A DNA stretch of 64,000 nt from Occultella glacieicola (GCF_004353825.1 NZ_SMNA01000001.1:1-64000), one strand, 5' to 3'; numbered from the stretch's first letter, positions 41,757-52,445 are shown. The notes: generated by a model not told the origin, from the letters alone. Translations and numbers: made by a program.

Positions 41757-42431
41757 CTATACGAAGCCCTCATCGATGAGCAGCACGCCGTCGCGGGTGA
41801 CCAGGTGCTCCTGACCGGAACCCCCGGCCACCCGGCTCGAGCTGACCACCCGGAGGCCCGCGGTGACCAGCGTGATCTCGAACCCGCCGTACATCCCCGG
41901 CACCGGGAACCCCATCCGTTGGCGCAGCATCGTGTCCTTGACCTCCGTCAGGACCGAGGTCTGCGGGAACCGTAGCCGGGTGCCGATGTGGGGCCGGATG
42001 CGGGACTCGACCAGGTCGCGAAGCCGGGTGTCGAGGGCGGTCAACTCGTCGAGGCGGCCGAGCGAGCGTTCCGTCGGCGCGAGTGACTCGAGCAGGTGCG
42101 CATGTCCGCGCCGCCGGGCGATGTCGTGGGCATTCTCGCCCGCGGCCGTGCGGAGCGTGCGCCAGGCGCCCAGGCTCAGGAGCCGTTCCACGACCGTCGT
42201 CCCCGCCCCGTGCCACGCGGCCTGGTGGAGCGGTGTGTACAACGACTCACCGCCGACGCGCCAGACGTTCACGCCGAGGTCGAGCTCATCCGACAGCCGG
42301 AAGACCGCCTCCCACTGCCCGTCCCGCGCGGCGTCGGCGAGGCGGTCGACCTTGGCGACGTAGGTGTCCTTCAGGTCGCCCCGATCGAGCACGCCCTGCC
42401 AGTTCCATACCGAGGTCACGGGCGCCATCAT
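41757..42431 (-). CDS. Ankyrin-repeat protein
   Basis: 224 aa. Residues about 30-120 carry two to three ankyrin-like helix pairs (WEAVFRLSDELDLGVNVWRV, YTPLHQAAWHGAGTTVVERL, TAAGENAHDIARRRGHAHLL). The C-terminal ~100 residues form a separate beta-rich domain (LRFPQTSVLTEVKDTMLRQR, then MYGGFEITLVTAGLRVVSSS) also seen in other bacterial ankyrin proteins of this size. It is cytosolic; function unknown. Divergent from the small membrane gene at 42489. Confidence 0.8.
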   Translation of the reverse strand: MMAPVTSVWNWQGVLDRGDLKDTYVAKVDRLADAARDGQWEAVFRLSDELDLGVNVWRVGGESLYTPLHQAAWHGAGTTVVERLLSLGAWRTLRTAAGENAHDIARRRGHAHLLESLAPTERSLGRLDELTALDTRLRDLVESRIRPHIGTRLRFPQTSVLTEVKDTMLRQRMGFPVPGMYGGFEITLVTAGLRVVSSSRVAGGSGQEHLVTRDGVLLIDEGFV

Positions 42432-42488
42432 GGCAGACCCGCCGTGCTCGCCTTCCGCATCCAGCGCCCGTGTGCCACGGTGTCACGC

Positions 42489-42779
42489 GTGAGCGAACCG
42501 ATGTCCCCGTCCCGATCGCACGCGCCGACGATCGCCGTCATCCTCCTCGTCGTCGGCGTGGTGCTGACTGGCGTCGGGGGCTGGCAGGCGTGGCTGTGGC
42601 GATCGGCATCCTTCGGGTGGTTCGCGTACGCCCCGCTCAGCGAGGCAACCTTCCGGTCCCCGTTCACTGCGGGCCTGGGTGCCATCGCTCTCGTCGGTGC
42701 CGGCGCACTGCTCGCGGGTCTCGGAGCCGGGATCCTCGTCGGTCGGCGCACGCAGCGAGTCGGCGGGCCCCGGGGGTAG
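42489..42779 (+). CDS. Small two-helix membrane protein
   Basis: 96 aa from GTG 42489 (ATG 42501 is possible). Two hydrophobic segments, TIAVILLVVGVVLTGVGGWQ and GLGAIALVGAGALLAGLGAG, flank a loop with WLWRSASFGWFAYAPLSEAT. The C-terminus is basic. It may be a small envelope protein; no family recognised. Confidence 0.6.
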   Translation: MSEPMSPSRSHAPTIAVILLVVGVVLTGVGGWQAWLWRSASFGWFAYAPLSEATFRSPFTAGLGAIALVGAGALLAGLGAGILVGRRTQRVGGPRG

Positions 42780-42855
42780 CCGCCCAGGCCGCCCTCGATG
42801 CCGACGCCCGGCGCGATTCGGCCGGTCCGACCCGTGGGCCGGGCGGGGTCCCGAA

Positions 42856-43545
42856 CTACCGCGCGAGCTCGGCGACCAGGTCGCCGGCGCGGACCGACGC
42901 CCGCCGCTCGACTGAGGAGAGGGTCACGTTCGCGGCCCGACGCCGGACCGCCTCGTCCAACTCGGCGACCGGGTCGCCACCAGCGGCGGCCAGGAACAGC
43001 CCGACGGCGTGGCGCAACTGGTCGTGCAACGCACCCACGAGGTCGGCCCCGGCGGGGTCGACCGCCACCTCGGCCATGATCAGCGCCGTCATCGCCAGAT
43101 CCAGGTCGCCCGGCCCGGTCCCGGCGTTGTTCCAGTCGATCAGGACCGGGCCGCGGCCGGGCACCATGATGACGTTGTCCGGGTGCAGGTCGAGGTGGAC
43201 GAGCCCGTGAGCGGCGACCTGCGGAGCGGGCGGCGGCGGCCGGACCGACCGCAGGGCGCGGTGCAGGTCCGCCAGCACGGTCATGGCCGGCCCGACGTCC
43301 AACTCGCCCGTGACGAGGGCGCCGAGCATGGTCGGGCCGTGCAGCCGCTCCATCACCAGGTCGGCGCCCTGGGCCGCGCGGACCGCCGGAACCGGGAAGC
43401 CCTCGCCGGTGAGGTAGCGGAGCAGTCCCCCTTCCCGTTCGGCGCTCTGGCCGTCCCGGTACCGGCGCAGCACCGTGCCGTCCCCGAGCGCGAACACGTC
43501 GGCCGTCCGGCCGCGGCCGATCAGCTCACCCGGCGGTTCGGTCAC
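42856..43545 (-). CDS. Aminoglycoside phosphotransferase-fold kinase
   Basis: 229 aa, shorter than typical APH enzymes. The start ELIGRGRTADVFALGDGTVL, then RRYRDGQSAEREGGLLRYL, is the N-lobe; HGLVHLDLHPDNVIMVPGRG, then PVLIDWNNAGTGPGDLDLAM, contains the catalytic HxDxxxxN and metal-binding D. The family phosphorylates small molecules or sugars; the substrate is unknown. It is 25 bp downstream of nrdF on the same strand, so possibly read through from nrdHIEF. Confidence 0.88.
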   Translation of the reverse strand: MTEPPGELIGRGRTADVFALGDGTVLRRYRDGQSAEREGGLLRYLTGEGFPVPAVRAAQGADLVMERLHGPTMLGALVTGELDVGPAMTVLADLHRALRSVRPPPPAPQVAAHGLVHLDLHPDNVIMVPGRGPVLIDWNNAGTGPGDLDLAMTALIMAEVAVDPAGADLVGALHDQLRHAVGLFLAAAGGDPVAELDEAVRRRAANVTLSSVERRASVRAGDLVAELAR

Positions 43546-43570
43546 CGTCGTGCCACCCGTCAGGCTCGAC

Positions 43571-44644
<1,074 letters not shown>

Positions 44645-44664
44645 TCAGGCGACCGGCCGGTGGC

Positions 44665-46821
44665 TCACAACATGCAGGACACGCAACCCTCGACCTCGGT
44701 GCCGGTCAGGGCGAGCTGGCGCAGCCGGATGTAGTACAGCGTCTTGATGCCCTTGCGCCAGGCGTAGATCTGCGCCTTGTTCAGGTCCCGGGTGGTGACC
44801 GTGTCCTTGAAGAACAGCGTCAGCGAGAGGCCCTGGTCCACGTGCTGGGTGGCCGCGGCGTAGGTGTCGATGATCTTCTCGTAGCCGATCTCGTAGGCGT
44901 CCTCGAAGTACTCGACGTTGTCGTTGCTCAGGTAGGGAGCCGGGTAGTAGACGCGCCCGATCTTGCCCTCCTTGCGGATCTCGATCTTCGAGGCCACGGG
45001 GTGGATCGAGGAGGTCGAGTTGTTGATGTAGGAGATGGACCCGGTGGGCGGTACCGCCTGCAGGTTCTGGTTGTAGATGCCGTGCTCGGCGACGGACGCC
45101 TTCAGGGCGGCCCAGTCCTCCTGGGTCGGGATCGCGACGCCCGCCTCGGCGAAGATCTGGCGGACCCGCTCGGTGGCCGGCTCCCAGGTCTGGGTGAGGT
45201 ACTTGTCGAAGAACTCCCCGCTGGCGTACTTCGAGTCGTCGAAGCCCTTGAACTTCGACCCCCGCTCGATGCTCAGCTTGTTCGACTCCGTCAACGCGTG
45301 GAACAGCACCGTGTAGAAGTACATGTTCGTGAAGTCGATGCCCTCGGTGGACCCGTAGAAGATCCGCTCCCGGGCGAGGTAGCCGTGCAGGTTCATCTGG
45401 CCCAGGCCGATGGCGTGCGAGTCGTTGTTGCCCTGCTCGATCGAGGGCACGGACCAGATATGGGTCTGGTCCGACACGGCGGTCAGGGCCCGGATCGCCG
45501 TGCCCACGGTGGCCCCGAAGTCCGGGGAGTCCATGGTGGCGGCGATGTTCAGGGATCCGAGGTTGCAGGAGATGTCCTTGCCCACGTGGTCGTAGGAGAG
45601 GTCCTCGTTGTACGTGGAGGCGGTGGAGACCTGCAGGATCTCCGAGCACAGGTTCGAGTGGGTGATCTTGCCCTTGATCGGGTTGGCCTTGTTCACCGTG
45701 TCCTCGAACATGATGTACGGGTAGCCCGACTCGAACTGGATCTCGGCGAGGGTCTGGAAGAACTCGCGCGCCTTGATCTTCTTCTTCTTGATACGGCCGT
45801 CGTCGACCATCTCGTGGTACTTGTCGGAGACGTTGATCTCCGCGAACGGCACCCCGTAGACGCGCTCCACGTCGTAGGGGGAGAACAGGTACATGTCCTC
45901 GTTCTTGCGGGCCAGCTCGAACGTGATGTCCGGGATCACGACGCCGAGGGAGAGGGTCTTGATACGGATCTTCTCGTCCGCGTTCTCCCGCTTGGTGTCC
46001 AGGAACCGCAGGATGTCCGGGTGGTGGGCGTGCAGGTACACGGCGCCGGCACCCTGACGGGCGCCGAGCTGGTTGGCGTAGGAGAACGAGTCCTCGAGGA
46101 GCTTCATCACCGGGATGACGCCGGAGGACTGGTTCTCGATCTTCTTGATCGGGGCGCCGTGCTCACGGATGTTGGACAGCAGCAGCGCCACGCCACCGCC
46201 GCGCTTGGACAGCTGCAGCGCGGAGTTGATCGCCCGCGCGATCGACTCCATGTTGTCCTCGATGCGCAGCAGGAAGCAGGACACGGCCTCGCCGCGCTGC
46301 TTCTTGCCGGAGTTGAGGAACGTCGGGGTGGCCGGCTGGAACCGTCCGGAGATGATCTCGTCGACCATCCGGGTGGCGAAGGCCTCGTCGCCGTCGGCGA
46401 GGGTCAGGGCCACCATCACCACGCGGTCCTCGAAGCGCTCCAGGTAGCGCTTCCCGTCGAACGTCTTCAGCGTGTACGACGTGTAGTACTTGAACGCGCC
46501 GAGGAACGTCTGGAACCGGAACTTCTGGCCGTAGGCGTGGTCGAAGACCTGCTGCAGGAACTCGAACGAGTACTTGTCCAGGACCTCCGACTCGTAGTAG
46601 CCGTTCTCGACCAGGTACTCGAGCTTCTCCTTGAGGTTGTGGAAGAAGACCGTGTTCTGGTTGACGTGCTGCAGGAAGTACTCCCGTGCCGCCTCCCGGT
46701 CCTTCTCGAACTGGATCTTGCCGTCCGGTCCGTACAGGTTGAGCATGGCGTTGAGCGCGTGATAGTCCATCGCCGGCTCGGTGGTCGTGATCTCTGTGTC
46801 TGTTGTCAGCGTTGCAGCCAA
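44665..46821 (-). CDS. nrdE: Class Ib ribonucleotide reductase alpha subunit NrdE
   Basis: About 718 aa from TTG 46821, which keeps the Thr-rich N-terminus and has GAGGGA upstream; ATG 46770 (701 aa) is the conservative alternative. Features: [55 protein letters not shown] (active-site Cys), [32 protein letters not shown] (second Cys and Glu), [20 protein letters not shown], and the C-terminal redox pair CVSC in EGCVSCML served by NrdH. It makes deoxyribonucleotides for DNA synthesis. Its start overlaps the nrdI end. Confidence 0.97.
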   Translation of the reverse strand: MAATLTTDTEITTTEPAMDYHALNAMLNLYGPDGKIQFEKDREAAREYFLQHVNQNTVFFHNLKEKLEYLVENGYYESEVLDKYSFEFLQQVFDHAYGQKFRFQTFLGAFKYYTSYTLKTFDGKRYLERFEDRVVMVALTLADGDEAFATRMVDEIISGRFQPATPTFLNSGKKQRGEAVSCFLLRIEDNMESIARAINSALQLSKRGGGVALLLSNIREHGAPIKKIENQSSGVIPVMKLLEDSFSYANQLGARQGAGAVYLHAHHPDILRFLDTKRENADEKIRIKTLSLGVVIPDITFELARKNEDMYLFSPYDVERVYGVPFAEINVSDKYHEMVDDGRIKKKKIKAREFFQTLAEIQFESGYPYIMFEDTVNKANPIKGKITHSNLCSEILQVSTASTYNEDLSYDHVGKDISCNLGSLNIAATMDSPDFGATVGTAIRALTAVSDQTHIWSVPSIEQGNNDSHAIGLGQMNLHGYLARERIFYGSTEGIDFTNMYFYTVLFHALTESNKLSIERGSKFKGFDDSKYASGEFFDKYLTQTWEPATERVRQIFAEAGVAIPTQEDWAALKASVAEHGIYNQNLQAVPPTGSISYINNSTSSIHPVASKIEIRKEGKIGRVYYPAPYLSNDNVEYFEDAYEIGYEKIIDTYAAATQHVDQGLSLTLFFKDTVTTRDLNKAQIYAWRKGIKTLYYIRLRQLALTGTEVEGCVSCML

Positions 46822-47216
46822 AACTGTCCCAATCCCTCGCGGACGCGATGAACGTCCTCTGCGGTTCCCAGTAGTTCGAAGTTGTAGAGGTGGGGCACCT
46901 GGCACTTGCGCGCCACGATGTCCCCGGCGATGCAGTAGGCGGAGCCGAAGTTCGTGTTGCCCGCGGCCACCACGCCACGGATCAGCGACCGGTTCGCCTC
47001 GTCGTTCAGGAAGCGGATCACCTGCTTCGGCACCGCGCCCCTGCCGTTCCCGCCGCCGTAGGTCGGCACGAAGAGCACGTACGGGGTCGTCACCGTGAGC
47101 GCCGGATCCTTCGGCCGGAGCGGGATCCGCTGGGCCGGCAGCTCGAGCCGGTCCACGAAACGGCGCGTGTTCTCCGAGACGGAGGAGAAGTACACGATGC
47201 CAGTCACGTTGATCAC
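46806..47216 (-). CDS. nrdI: Flavodoxin-like NrdI
   Basis: 136 aa from GTG 47216. [19 protein letters not shown] (phosphate loop SSVSENT), [40 protein letters not shown] and [20 protein letters not shown] are diagnostic of NrdI. The reduced flavin supplies the oxidant that assembles the Mn-tyrosyl radical in NrdF. It overlaps nrdE by about 16 bp when the TTG start is used. Confidence 0.96.
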   Translation of the reverse strand: MINVTGIVYFSSVSENTRRFVDRLELPAQRIPLRPKDPALTVTTPYVLFVPTYGGGNGRGAVPKQVIRFLNDEANRSLIRGVVAAGNTNFGSAYCIAGDIVARKCQVPHLYNFELLGTAEDVHRVREGLGQFWLQR

Positions 47217-47297
47217 GCCTTCATTGCTCAGACGGTAGAACGAATGGCCGACGGCGGGACTTCAGCGGTCCCGTCGCCGGCGGTTGGGCGGTACTGC

Positions 47298-47567
47298 TCA
47301 GGCGATCGCGGCGGCGCCCGATCGGTCGGCCGCCTGCGCGGCCACGGCCGCGAGCGCCTTGATCTTGTCCGGGCGGAAGCCCGACCAGTGGTCGCCACCG
47401 GCGAACACCACGGGCGCCTGCTGGTAACCGAGCGCCTTCACCGACTCCAGGGCCTCCGCGTCCTCGGTGATGTCCACCACCGTGTACTCGAGACCCTGCT
47501 TGGTCAGGGCTCGGTACGTCGCGTCGCACTGCACGCAGGCCGGCTTGCTGAAGACGGTGATGGTCAT
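47298..47567 (-). CDS. nrdH: NrdH-redoxin
   Basis: 89 aa; AAGGGA eight bases before ATG 47567. The glutaredoxin-like fold carries the CxxC dithiol in FSKPACVQCDATYRALTKQG and the NrdH-specific WSGFRPDKIKAL near the C-terminus, with the cis-Pro in YQQAPVVFAG. It reduces the C-terminal Cys pair of NrdE, itself reduced by thioredoxin reductase. First gene of nrdHIEF; 81 bp to nrdI. Confidence 0.95.
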   Translation of the reverse strand: MTITVFSKPACVQCDATYRALTKQGLEYTVVDITEDAEALESVKALGYQQAPVVFAGGDHWSGFRPDKIKALAAVAAQAADRSGAAAIA

Positions 47568-47674
47568 GGCGGGGATCCCTTCGGTCTGGTGTCGGTGGTG
47601 CGTCCCCCTGGACTACCGCCGTGTAACTACCTTCATGTCATTCGAGGGGCGAACTACCGGTGCCCGTTCCAGAG

Positions 47675-47690
47675 ACACTACACCTAGTGG
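47675..47690. promoter_or_regulatory. NrdR-box-like element upstream of nrdHIEF
   Basis: ACACTACACCTAGTGG resembles the NrdR box (acaCwAtATaTwGtgt family), a near-palindrome, about 108 bp upstream of the nrdH ATG. NrdR boxes usually occur in pairs about 31 bp apart; I see only weaker half-matches (AACTACC at 47625 and 47652) nearby. Confidence 0.65.
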
Positions 47691-47814
47691 TGCCGATCCG
47701 CGCGAACCCCTAGGGATTGTGTCGGCGCGTCGTGTCGCGGGCGTGTCTTCCACAGCCGGCGGCGTGTCGTTGTGGACTTCCTTGCCCGTTCTGTGTACGA
47801 CCTGTGGGTCGGGC

Positions 47815-47859
47815 TGTGGGTAACCTGCGGGCGGCGCCGGAGGCGCCGGGTTGTCCACA
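47815..47859. promoter_or_regulatory. DnaA-box-like sites
   Basis: TTGTCCACA at 47851-47859 is an exact match to the DnaA box preferred in high-GC actinobacteria. TTACCCACA on the minus strand (47815-47823) is one mismatch from TTATCCACA. Looser versions lie at 47746-47754, 47771-47779 and 47926-47934. Confidence 0.55.
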
Positions 47860-48436
47860 TCCCGGGTGGGCGCGAGGGCTGATCGGCCGGGTCCGAATCC
47901 ACCGGCCCGTGCACCGTCCGTCCACGGATCCACAACCGCGGACCGACCTCGGGAGCACCGTCTGGTCACGACACCAGTCTCGCCCCGACCCCTGACATTG
48001 TCCGTCAAGGCGCGCGGGCGGGGGTGTGCGTCAGGTGTGTGGTGGTGCCATCAGATGACGCACTCCTCCTCGCTCGCCCCAGGACCGCGACACCGTAACG
48101 GTGCGACAACGACGCGCCCGACACGTCGCGATCACACCACAAGGGACCCGAACGGGCGGGCACCGGCCGAGGGTGAAGCGGAGTGTGGCGCTGCGAGCAC
48201 GCACCACACCCCCTTATCGGGCCGAACGCACCCAGCGTCCACAACAGGCACGTGCTCGCTCCAGCCACCCCGTGCCTCCACAGCCCGCTCCCCCCAGAAC
48301 CTCCCGACCTGCGCGCCGACCGGATCTGATCGTGTACAGCACGCCGGAGACACTCGCTGACCCGCACCAACGCGCCGACACCACATCCACGACGCACACC
48401 CCGCGGGCGGCCCGACGCCCAGCCCCCGACCAGCCG

Positions 48437-48464
48437 CCCCCCGCCGCCCCCCGGCCCGCCGCCC
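48437..48464 (-). other. G-quadruplex motif on the minus strand
   Basis: C-runs of 6, 6, 3 and 3 on + at 48437, 48447, 48455 and 48462, with loops of 4, 2 and 4 bases, give a canonical G3+N1-7 quadruplex pattern on the minus strand. Confidence 0.45.
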
Positions 48465-48567
48465 GGCCGGCCGTGGCACGACGAGCGCGCGGAAACCCCG
48501 GTCCGCGCCGGTCGCACCGGGGGATACCGCGCGCTCGGCGGAGCGGAGTGGCGGGGCGGGGTCGGCG

Positions 48568-48605
48568 ACGGCCCCCGAGGTCACCGTGGGTGACTCGGGG
48601 GCCGT
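48568..48605. terminator. Terminator hairpin of the metallophosphoesterase gene
   Basis: ACGGCCCCCGAGGTCACC pairs with GGTGACTCGGGGGCCGT (one bulged base) around a GTG loop, 46 bp beyond the stop at 48651. Very stable, no T-run. Confidence 0.7.
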
Positions 48606-48650
48606 CGAGTGGCTTGCGCCGTGTCGCTAGGCCGGACCAGGTCAGCCAAG

Positions 48651-51600
48651 TCAGCCCCGGGTCGGGATCACCGTCATGTCGTCCCAGCCGAGGATGACTT
48701 CGTCCGCGGCGAGCACGGCGATCCGGGCGCGGGCCCGGGCGTCGGCGGGCAGCGTGATCGTGACCGTGCCGTCATCGCCCACCACGGCGGTGCCGAGGGC
48801 GGCCGCGTCACCGAGGGGCGTCGCGTACAGGTACGTACCGACCTCGGTGCCGGCGTGCTGGACGCCGACGTCGACCGTGAGGCTGGCCCCGGCCCGCGCC
48901 GAGGGCGGCAGGTCGATCGTGCCCCGGTTGCCCGGCTCCAGCGCCTCGCGGGGCACCGGCACGATCTCGCCCGGCGCCTCGAACTCGGTGCTGAACACCT
49001 TCGTCTCGGACAGGGTCACCCCACCCGCGGCGCTGGCGGCCTCGACGAACCAGGCGTAGGTCTGGTTCGGCTCGAGGTCGGCCCAGGTCACCGTGGCGCT
49101 CGAACCGGAGACGGCGGTGGCCGTCCCGATCACCTCACCGGTCGGGGTGAACAACGCCACCCCGTCCGTCGAGACGCTGGTCGCCCGGCTGGAGAGGTCC
49201 ACCGGGAGCACCATGTCGTCCTCGAGCCCGTTGTAGCGGGCGTCGGTGTCGAACTCGGTGGCGCCGAAGTTCTCCAGCCACGGTGAGTAGGTGTCCACGA
49301 TCATCTCGGACCGGTCGGTGTCGAACTGCAACAGCCGGAAGAAGCTCGCGCCGAAGCGCAGGCCCTGCGCCGGGTCGTACCCGCCGATGTCCACGAGACC
49401 GGCCCGCTCCGCGGTGACCTCGTAGAACTGGTAGTCCGCGAGCATCTCGACCACGCCGTTGCCGTCCGCGCCGACGTCGCTGCGCACGTTCGTGCCGACG
49501 CCGTGCTCGTGACCACCGAGCACCAGGAACACGTTCGGGTTCACCGTGACCACCCGGTTGTAAAGCAGGGCACCGTCCCGGCTGGAGAACCCGGCGTCCC
49601 GACCGTCCGGGTTCAGGCTGGGCCGCAGGTAGTCGTGCGCGAGCAGGATCGCGTTACGGTCGGCGTACTGCGCGAGCACCTCGTTCGCCCAGTCCGCCTC
49701 CTCGTTCGTCACGCCGTAGGAGAGGTAGACCGCGACGAAGTCCAGGCCACCGGCGGTGAACAGGTCGTAGTGGTTCTGGTTGTCGCCCTCCCGCCAGGGA
49801 GCCCCGTAGGCAGCGTTCTCCCAGGTCCCCGAGAGTGCCTCGTACCGCTCGGGGCCGTAGTACTCGTTGTAGAGCGCCCCCGGGCCGTCGTCGGTGCCGG
49901 TGCCGTTGTCGTGGTTACCGGCCAGGACCCCGTTCGGGATACCGGCGTCGTCGAGGATGGCCTGGGCGGCCGAGGACACCTCGTACTCGGCGCGGGCGTT
50001 GGCGACGTAGGCCGGGTCGTCGCCCCGCTGCGTGTAGTTCTCGATGATGTCCCCGGTGTGGGCGGCGTAGGCGATGCCGCGCTCGTCGGCGTTGTCGGCG
50101 ATCCACTGGGTCACGTCGGTGTAGGCCTCCTGCCAGACGGCCCGCTCCTGCTCGCTCTCCTGCTCGACGGCGCCTTCGGACAGGTATTGGGTGTCCGTGA
50201 AGTGCGCGAGCGCGAAGTCGTAGTCACCCCGGTCCGCGAAGGAGTCCGGGTCACCCGGATCGATGTCGTCGGCGAACGGGTCGGTCCCGGTGACCAGCAC
50301 GTGCACCACGCCGTCGTCCAGGTGCCGGGCCGCGGACGGCGCCGAGAGCGCGGTGACGCCGTCGAACGTGCCGCGGGCACTGTCGGCGAGCTCCCACGCG
50401 CCGGCCCGGGTATCCCACACGTAGAGGGAGGCGAGGCGCTGCGGGTCGATCGTGCCCTGCCAGGCCACGGTCGAGCCGTCCAGATCGGACTCGGTGGCGA
50501 GGTCGAACCGCTGGTAGACCACCTCCGCGCCGGAGTCGGAGTCCAGGGTGAGACCGTCGCCGAGGTTCAGGGCGTTGACACCGACCTCCTGGGCACCGTC
50601 GATGTCGAGCGTGGTCGGCACGGTGTCCGACACGCCCTGGTAGGCCGTCGTGGCGCCGTCGGCGCTGGCCCGGTTGAAGGTCGCGGTGACGTCGGCGCCG
50701 TCGGGCTCGGCGACCACCGCGGACAGCGCGACGGAGTCGGTGGTGACCACGGCGCCGTTCGCCGGAGCGAGGTCGGTCGGCACGGCCGGCACGCCGAGCG
50801 CCACGAACGTGATCTCGTGCGTGGAGGTGTTGCCGAGCACGTCGACGGCGCTCACGACGATGACGTGCTCGCCGGCGGTCAGGCCCGGCCCCACGGACGT
50901 CCCCGGGGCGATCTCGGCGCCGTCGAGGGTGAGGGTCGGCTCGCCGAGCAGCCCGGACAGGTCGTCCAGTTCGACGGCGAGGGGCACCGGGGAGCCGATC
51001 TCGGCACCAACGGCGGGGGTGCTGCCGACGAGCGCGGGTCCGGTGTTGTCGGTGGTGAGGGCGCGGCGGGCGGTCGCGCCGGACGCGGTCGTGGCGGTCA
51101 GGGTGTGCTCACCGTCCGCGATGGTCGCGGTGTCGACGTCGGCGCGCAGGCCGGAGGTCTCGGCGTCCACGTCGAAGGTCAGGCTGATCTCCCTGGGCTT
51201 CGTGGTGTCCGAGCCGCAGTTCCCGTCGCCCATGTTGTAGGAGTCGGCGATGTCCTGCCCGACGGCGGTGCCCTGGGAGAGCTCGAGGCTCAGATCCGAG
51301 ACCACGAAGTCGTCGCGGTTGTCACCGCAGGACGTCGTAAAGGTTCCGGCGACCACCTCGATGGTGTTCGACCCGGCGAGCAGGTACGTGTTCGGCACGT
51401 CCACGCGGACCGTCTCGCTGACGTGGTCACCGAGCATGATCGGCAGCCCGTTGACCACCACGGTGTTGCCGTAGCGCGCCTCGATCGAGTTGGAGCCGAC
51501 CGTGAACACGAACGCGGACGTGCCCGCACCCAGGGTCGGGACCGTGGTCATCGGAGCCCCGTCGAGGGTGAAGGACGCGACAGTGCCCGGGCTGCCGCCC

Positions 51601-52445
51601 TCAACTGGGGGCGCGGCGAGGAACGTCCGGGTCCCGTTCAGGAGGGCACCGTCCTCCGGGGTGATGACCGGTGCGCCCGGGTCCCCGTTGTTCACGATGA
51701 CCGAGTGGGACGTGCTCGCCCCGGAGGCGGTGATGGCCTCGATGGTGTGGGTGCCGTCCGTCAGGGTGGTGGTGTCGAGGGCTCCGGACAGGCCGGTGGT
51801 CGTGCCGGGCGCGCCGTCGAGCTCGAAGGTCAGGGCCACCTCGAGCAACCGGGCCGTGTTCGACCCGCAGCTGCCGTCGCCCATCTGGTAGGCCCACTCG
51901 TTCGCGGAGGAGTCCACGTCGGCGTCGAGCGTCTCGATGGCGAGGTCCGAGACGTCGAAGTCGTCGAAGTTGTCCCCGCAGCTGCTCGGGGTCGACCCGG
52001 TGACGAACTCGACCGTGTTCGTGCCCGTGAGGAGGAAGTCGTTCGGCACCGGCAGGGCGACCCGTTCGTCGACGTAGTCCCGTTCGGTCAGCGGGATCAC
52101 GTTGCCGTTGACGACGACCGCGTTGCCGAACCGGGCCTCGATCGAGTTGGTTCCGACGTTGAACAGCAGGGTGGCGTTTCCCGTCGTCGGCTCGGCCGCG
52201 AGGTTCTCACCGTCGATCCGGAGAGCGGTGACGGGGTCCCCGGCGACGACCGGCTCGGCTGCGACCGGTGTGTCGCCGTACAGGTAAGTGCCCTGCTCCG
52301 GGGTCAGGACCGGCGTCCCGTCCGCGGCGTCGGCGAGGGCAGGCGGCGCCAGCAGCCCGGCGGCCACCAGGCCCGCCCCCGTGACCCACGCGACGGCGCC
52401 GGCGCGCCGTGATCTCCCGTGTCGTTCTCGCATTCTGATGCGCAC
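48651..52445 (-). CDS. Giant secreted metallophosphoesterase with duplicated N-terminal module
   Basis: 1264 aa from GTG 52445 (ATG 52433 possible). A twin-Arg-rich signal peptide ends at ADA near residue 41. Two ~205-residue tandem modules follow (about 45-250 and 255-470), each with NSIEARxGNxVVVNG, SCGDNxDDFxVSDL and MGDGxCGS. Next come Ig-like strands to about residue 720, then a full calcineurin-type metallophosphoesterase domain: ALAHFTDTQYLSEG, AAHTGDIIENY, VLAGNHDNGTG, ILLAHDYLRPSLN and LVLGGHEHGVGTNV. A fibronectin-like and a beta-rich C-terminus follow. It is probably an extracellular phosphatase or nucleotidase acting on phosphoglycans or nucleotides; the substrate is not shown. 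Confidence 0.88.
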   Translation of the reverse strand: MRIRMRERHGRSRRAGAVAWVTGAGLVAAGLLAPPALADAADGTPVLTPEQGTYLYGDTPVAAEPVVAGDPVTALRIDGENLAAEPTTGNATLLFNVGTNSIEARFGNAVVVNGNVIPLTERDYVDERVALPVPNDFLLTGTNTVEFVTGSTPSSCGDNFDDFDVSDLAIETLDADVDSSANEWAYQMGDGSCGSNTARLLEVALTFELDGAPGTTTGLSGALDTTTLTDGTHTIEAITASGASTSHSVIVNNGDPGAPVITPEDGALLNGTRTFLAAPPVEGGSPGTVASFTLDGAPMTTVPTLGAGTSAFVFTVGSNSIEARYGNTVVVNGLPIMLGDHVSETVRVDVPNTYLLAGSNTIEVVAGTFTTSCGDNRDDFVVSDLSLELSQGTAVGQDIADSYNMGDGNCGSDTTKPREISLTFDVDAETSGLRADVDTATIADGEHTLTATTASGATARRALTTDNTGPALVGSTPAVGAEIGSPVPLAVELDDLSGLLGEPTLTLDGAEIAPGTSVGPGLTAGEHVIVVSAVDVLGNTSTHEITFVALGVPAVPTDLAPANGAVVTTDSVALSAVVAEPDGADVTATFNRASADGATTAYQGVSDTVPTTLDIDGAQEVGVNALNLGDGLTLDSDSGAEVVYQRFDLATESDLDGSTVAWQGTIDPQRLASLYVWDTRAGAWELADSARGTFDGVTALSAPSAARHLDDGVVHVLVTGTDPFADDIDPGDPDSFADRGDYDFALAHFTDTQYLSEGAVEQESEQERAVWQEAYTDVTQWIADNADERGIAYAAHTGDIIENYTQRGDDPAYVANARAEYEVSSAAQAILDDAGIPNGVLAGNHDNGTGTDDGPGALYNEYYGPERYEALSGTWENAAYGAPWREGDNQNHYDLFTAGGLDFVAVYLSYGVTNEEADWANEVLAQYADRNAILLAHDYLRPSLNPDGRDAGFSSRDGALLYNRVVTVNPNVFLVLGGHEHGVGTNVRSDVGADGNGVVEMLADYQFYEVTAERAGLVDIGGYDPAQGLRFGASFFRLLQFDTDRSEMIVDTYSPWLENFGATEFDTDARYNGLEDDMVLPVDLSSRATSVSTDGVALFTPTGEVIGTATAVSGSSATVTWADLEPNQTYAWFVEAASAAGGVTLSETKVFSTEFEAPGEIVPVPREALEPGNRGTIDLPPSARAGASLTVDVGVQHAGTEVGTYLYATPLGDAAALGTAVVGDDGTVTITLPADARARARIAVLAADEVILGWDDMTVIPTRG

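Larger units (their letters stand above)
47568..48650. other. ~1.08-kb region without a convincing gene
   Basis: Open frames exist on both strands, but they overlap each other, have low-complexity Arg/Pro/Ser composition and match nothing I recognise. The region holds the nrd promoter area with an NrdR-like box, a cluster of DnaA-box-like sites (47746-47934), a strongly C-rich + strand between about 48100 and 48480 with a G-quadruplex motif on the minus strand, and the terminator of the gene at 48651. No ncRNA family recognised. Confidence 0.65.

Noticed and set aside
41771-41782. CTCATCGATGAG palindrome containing CATCGATG
   Set aside because: It lies inside the coding end of the ankyrin gene and lacks the full ACATCGATGT core, so it is likely chance.
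44842-46851. A 669-codon open frame antisense to nrdE
   Set aside because: Shadow of nrdE with a Val/Asp/Leu-biased composition and no domain; no ribosome binding site or context.
47746-47934. Possible chromosome origin because of DnaA-box-like sites
   Set aside because: No dnaA, dnaN or recF nearby, only one exact box and no AT-rich unwinding element; a regulatory cluster is more likely.
48031-48063. Ten-codon frame (VRHLMAPPHT) on the minus strand preceded by a GGAGGA run
   Set aside because: Shine-Dalgarno spacing fits neither the GTG nor the internal ATG, and it lies more than 450 bp from nrdH; probably chance.
48005-48697. Short open frames in the gap after nrdHIEF on both strands
   Set aside because: They overlap each other, are low-complexity Arg/Ser/Pro peptides, show no codon bias like real neighbours and match no family.
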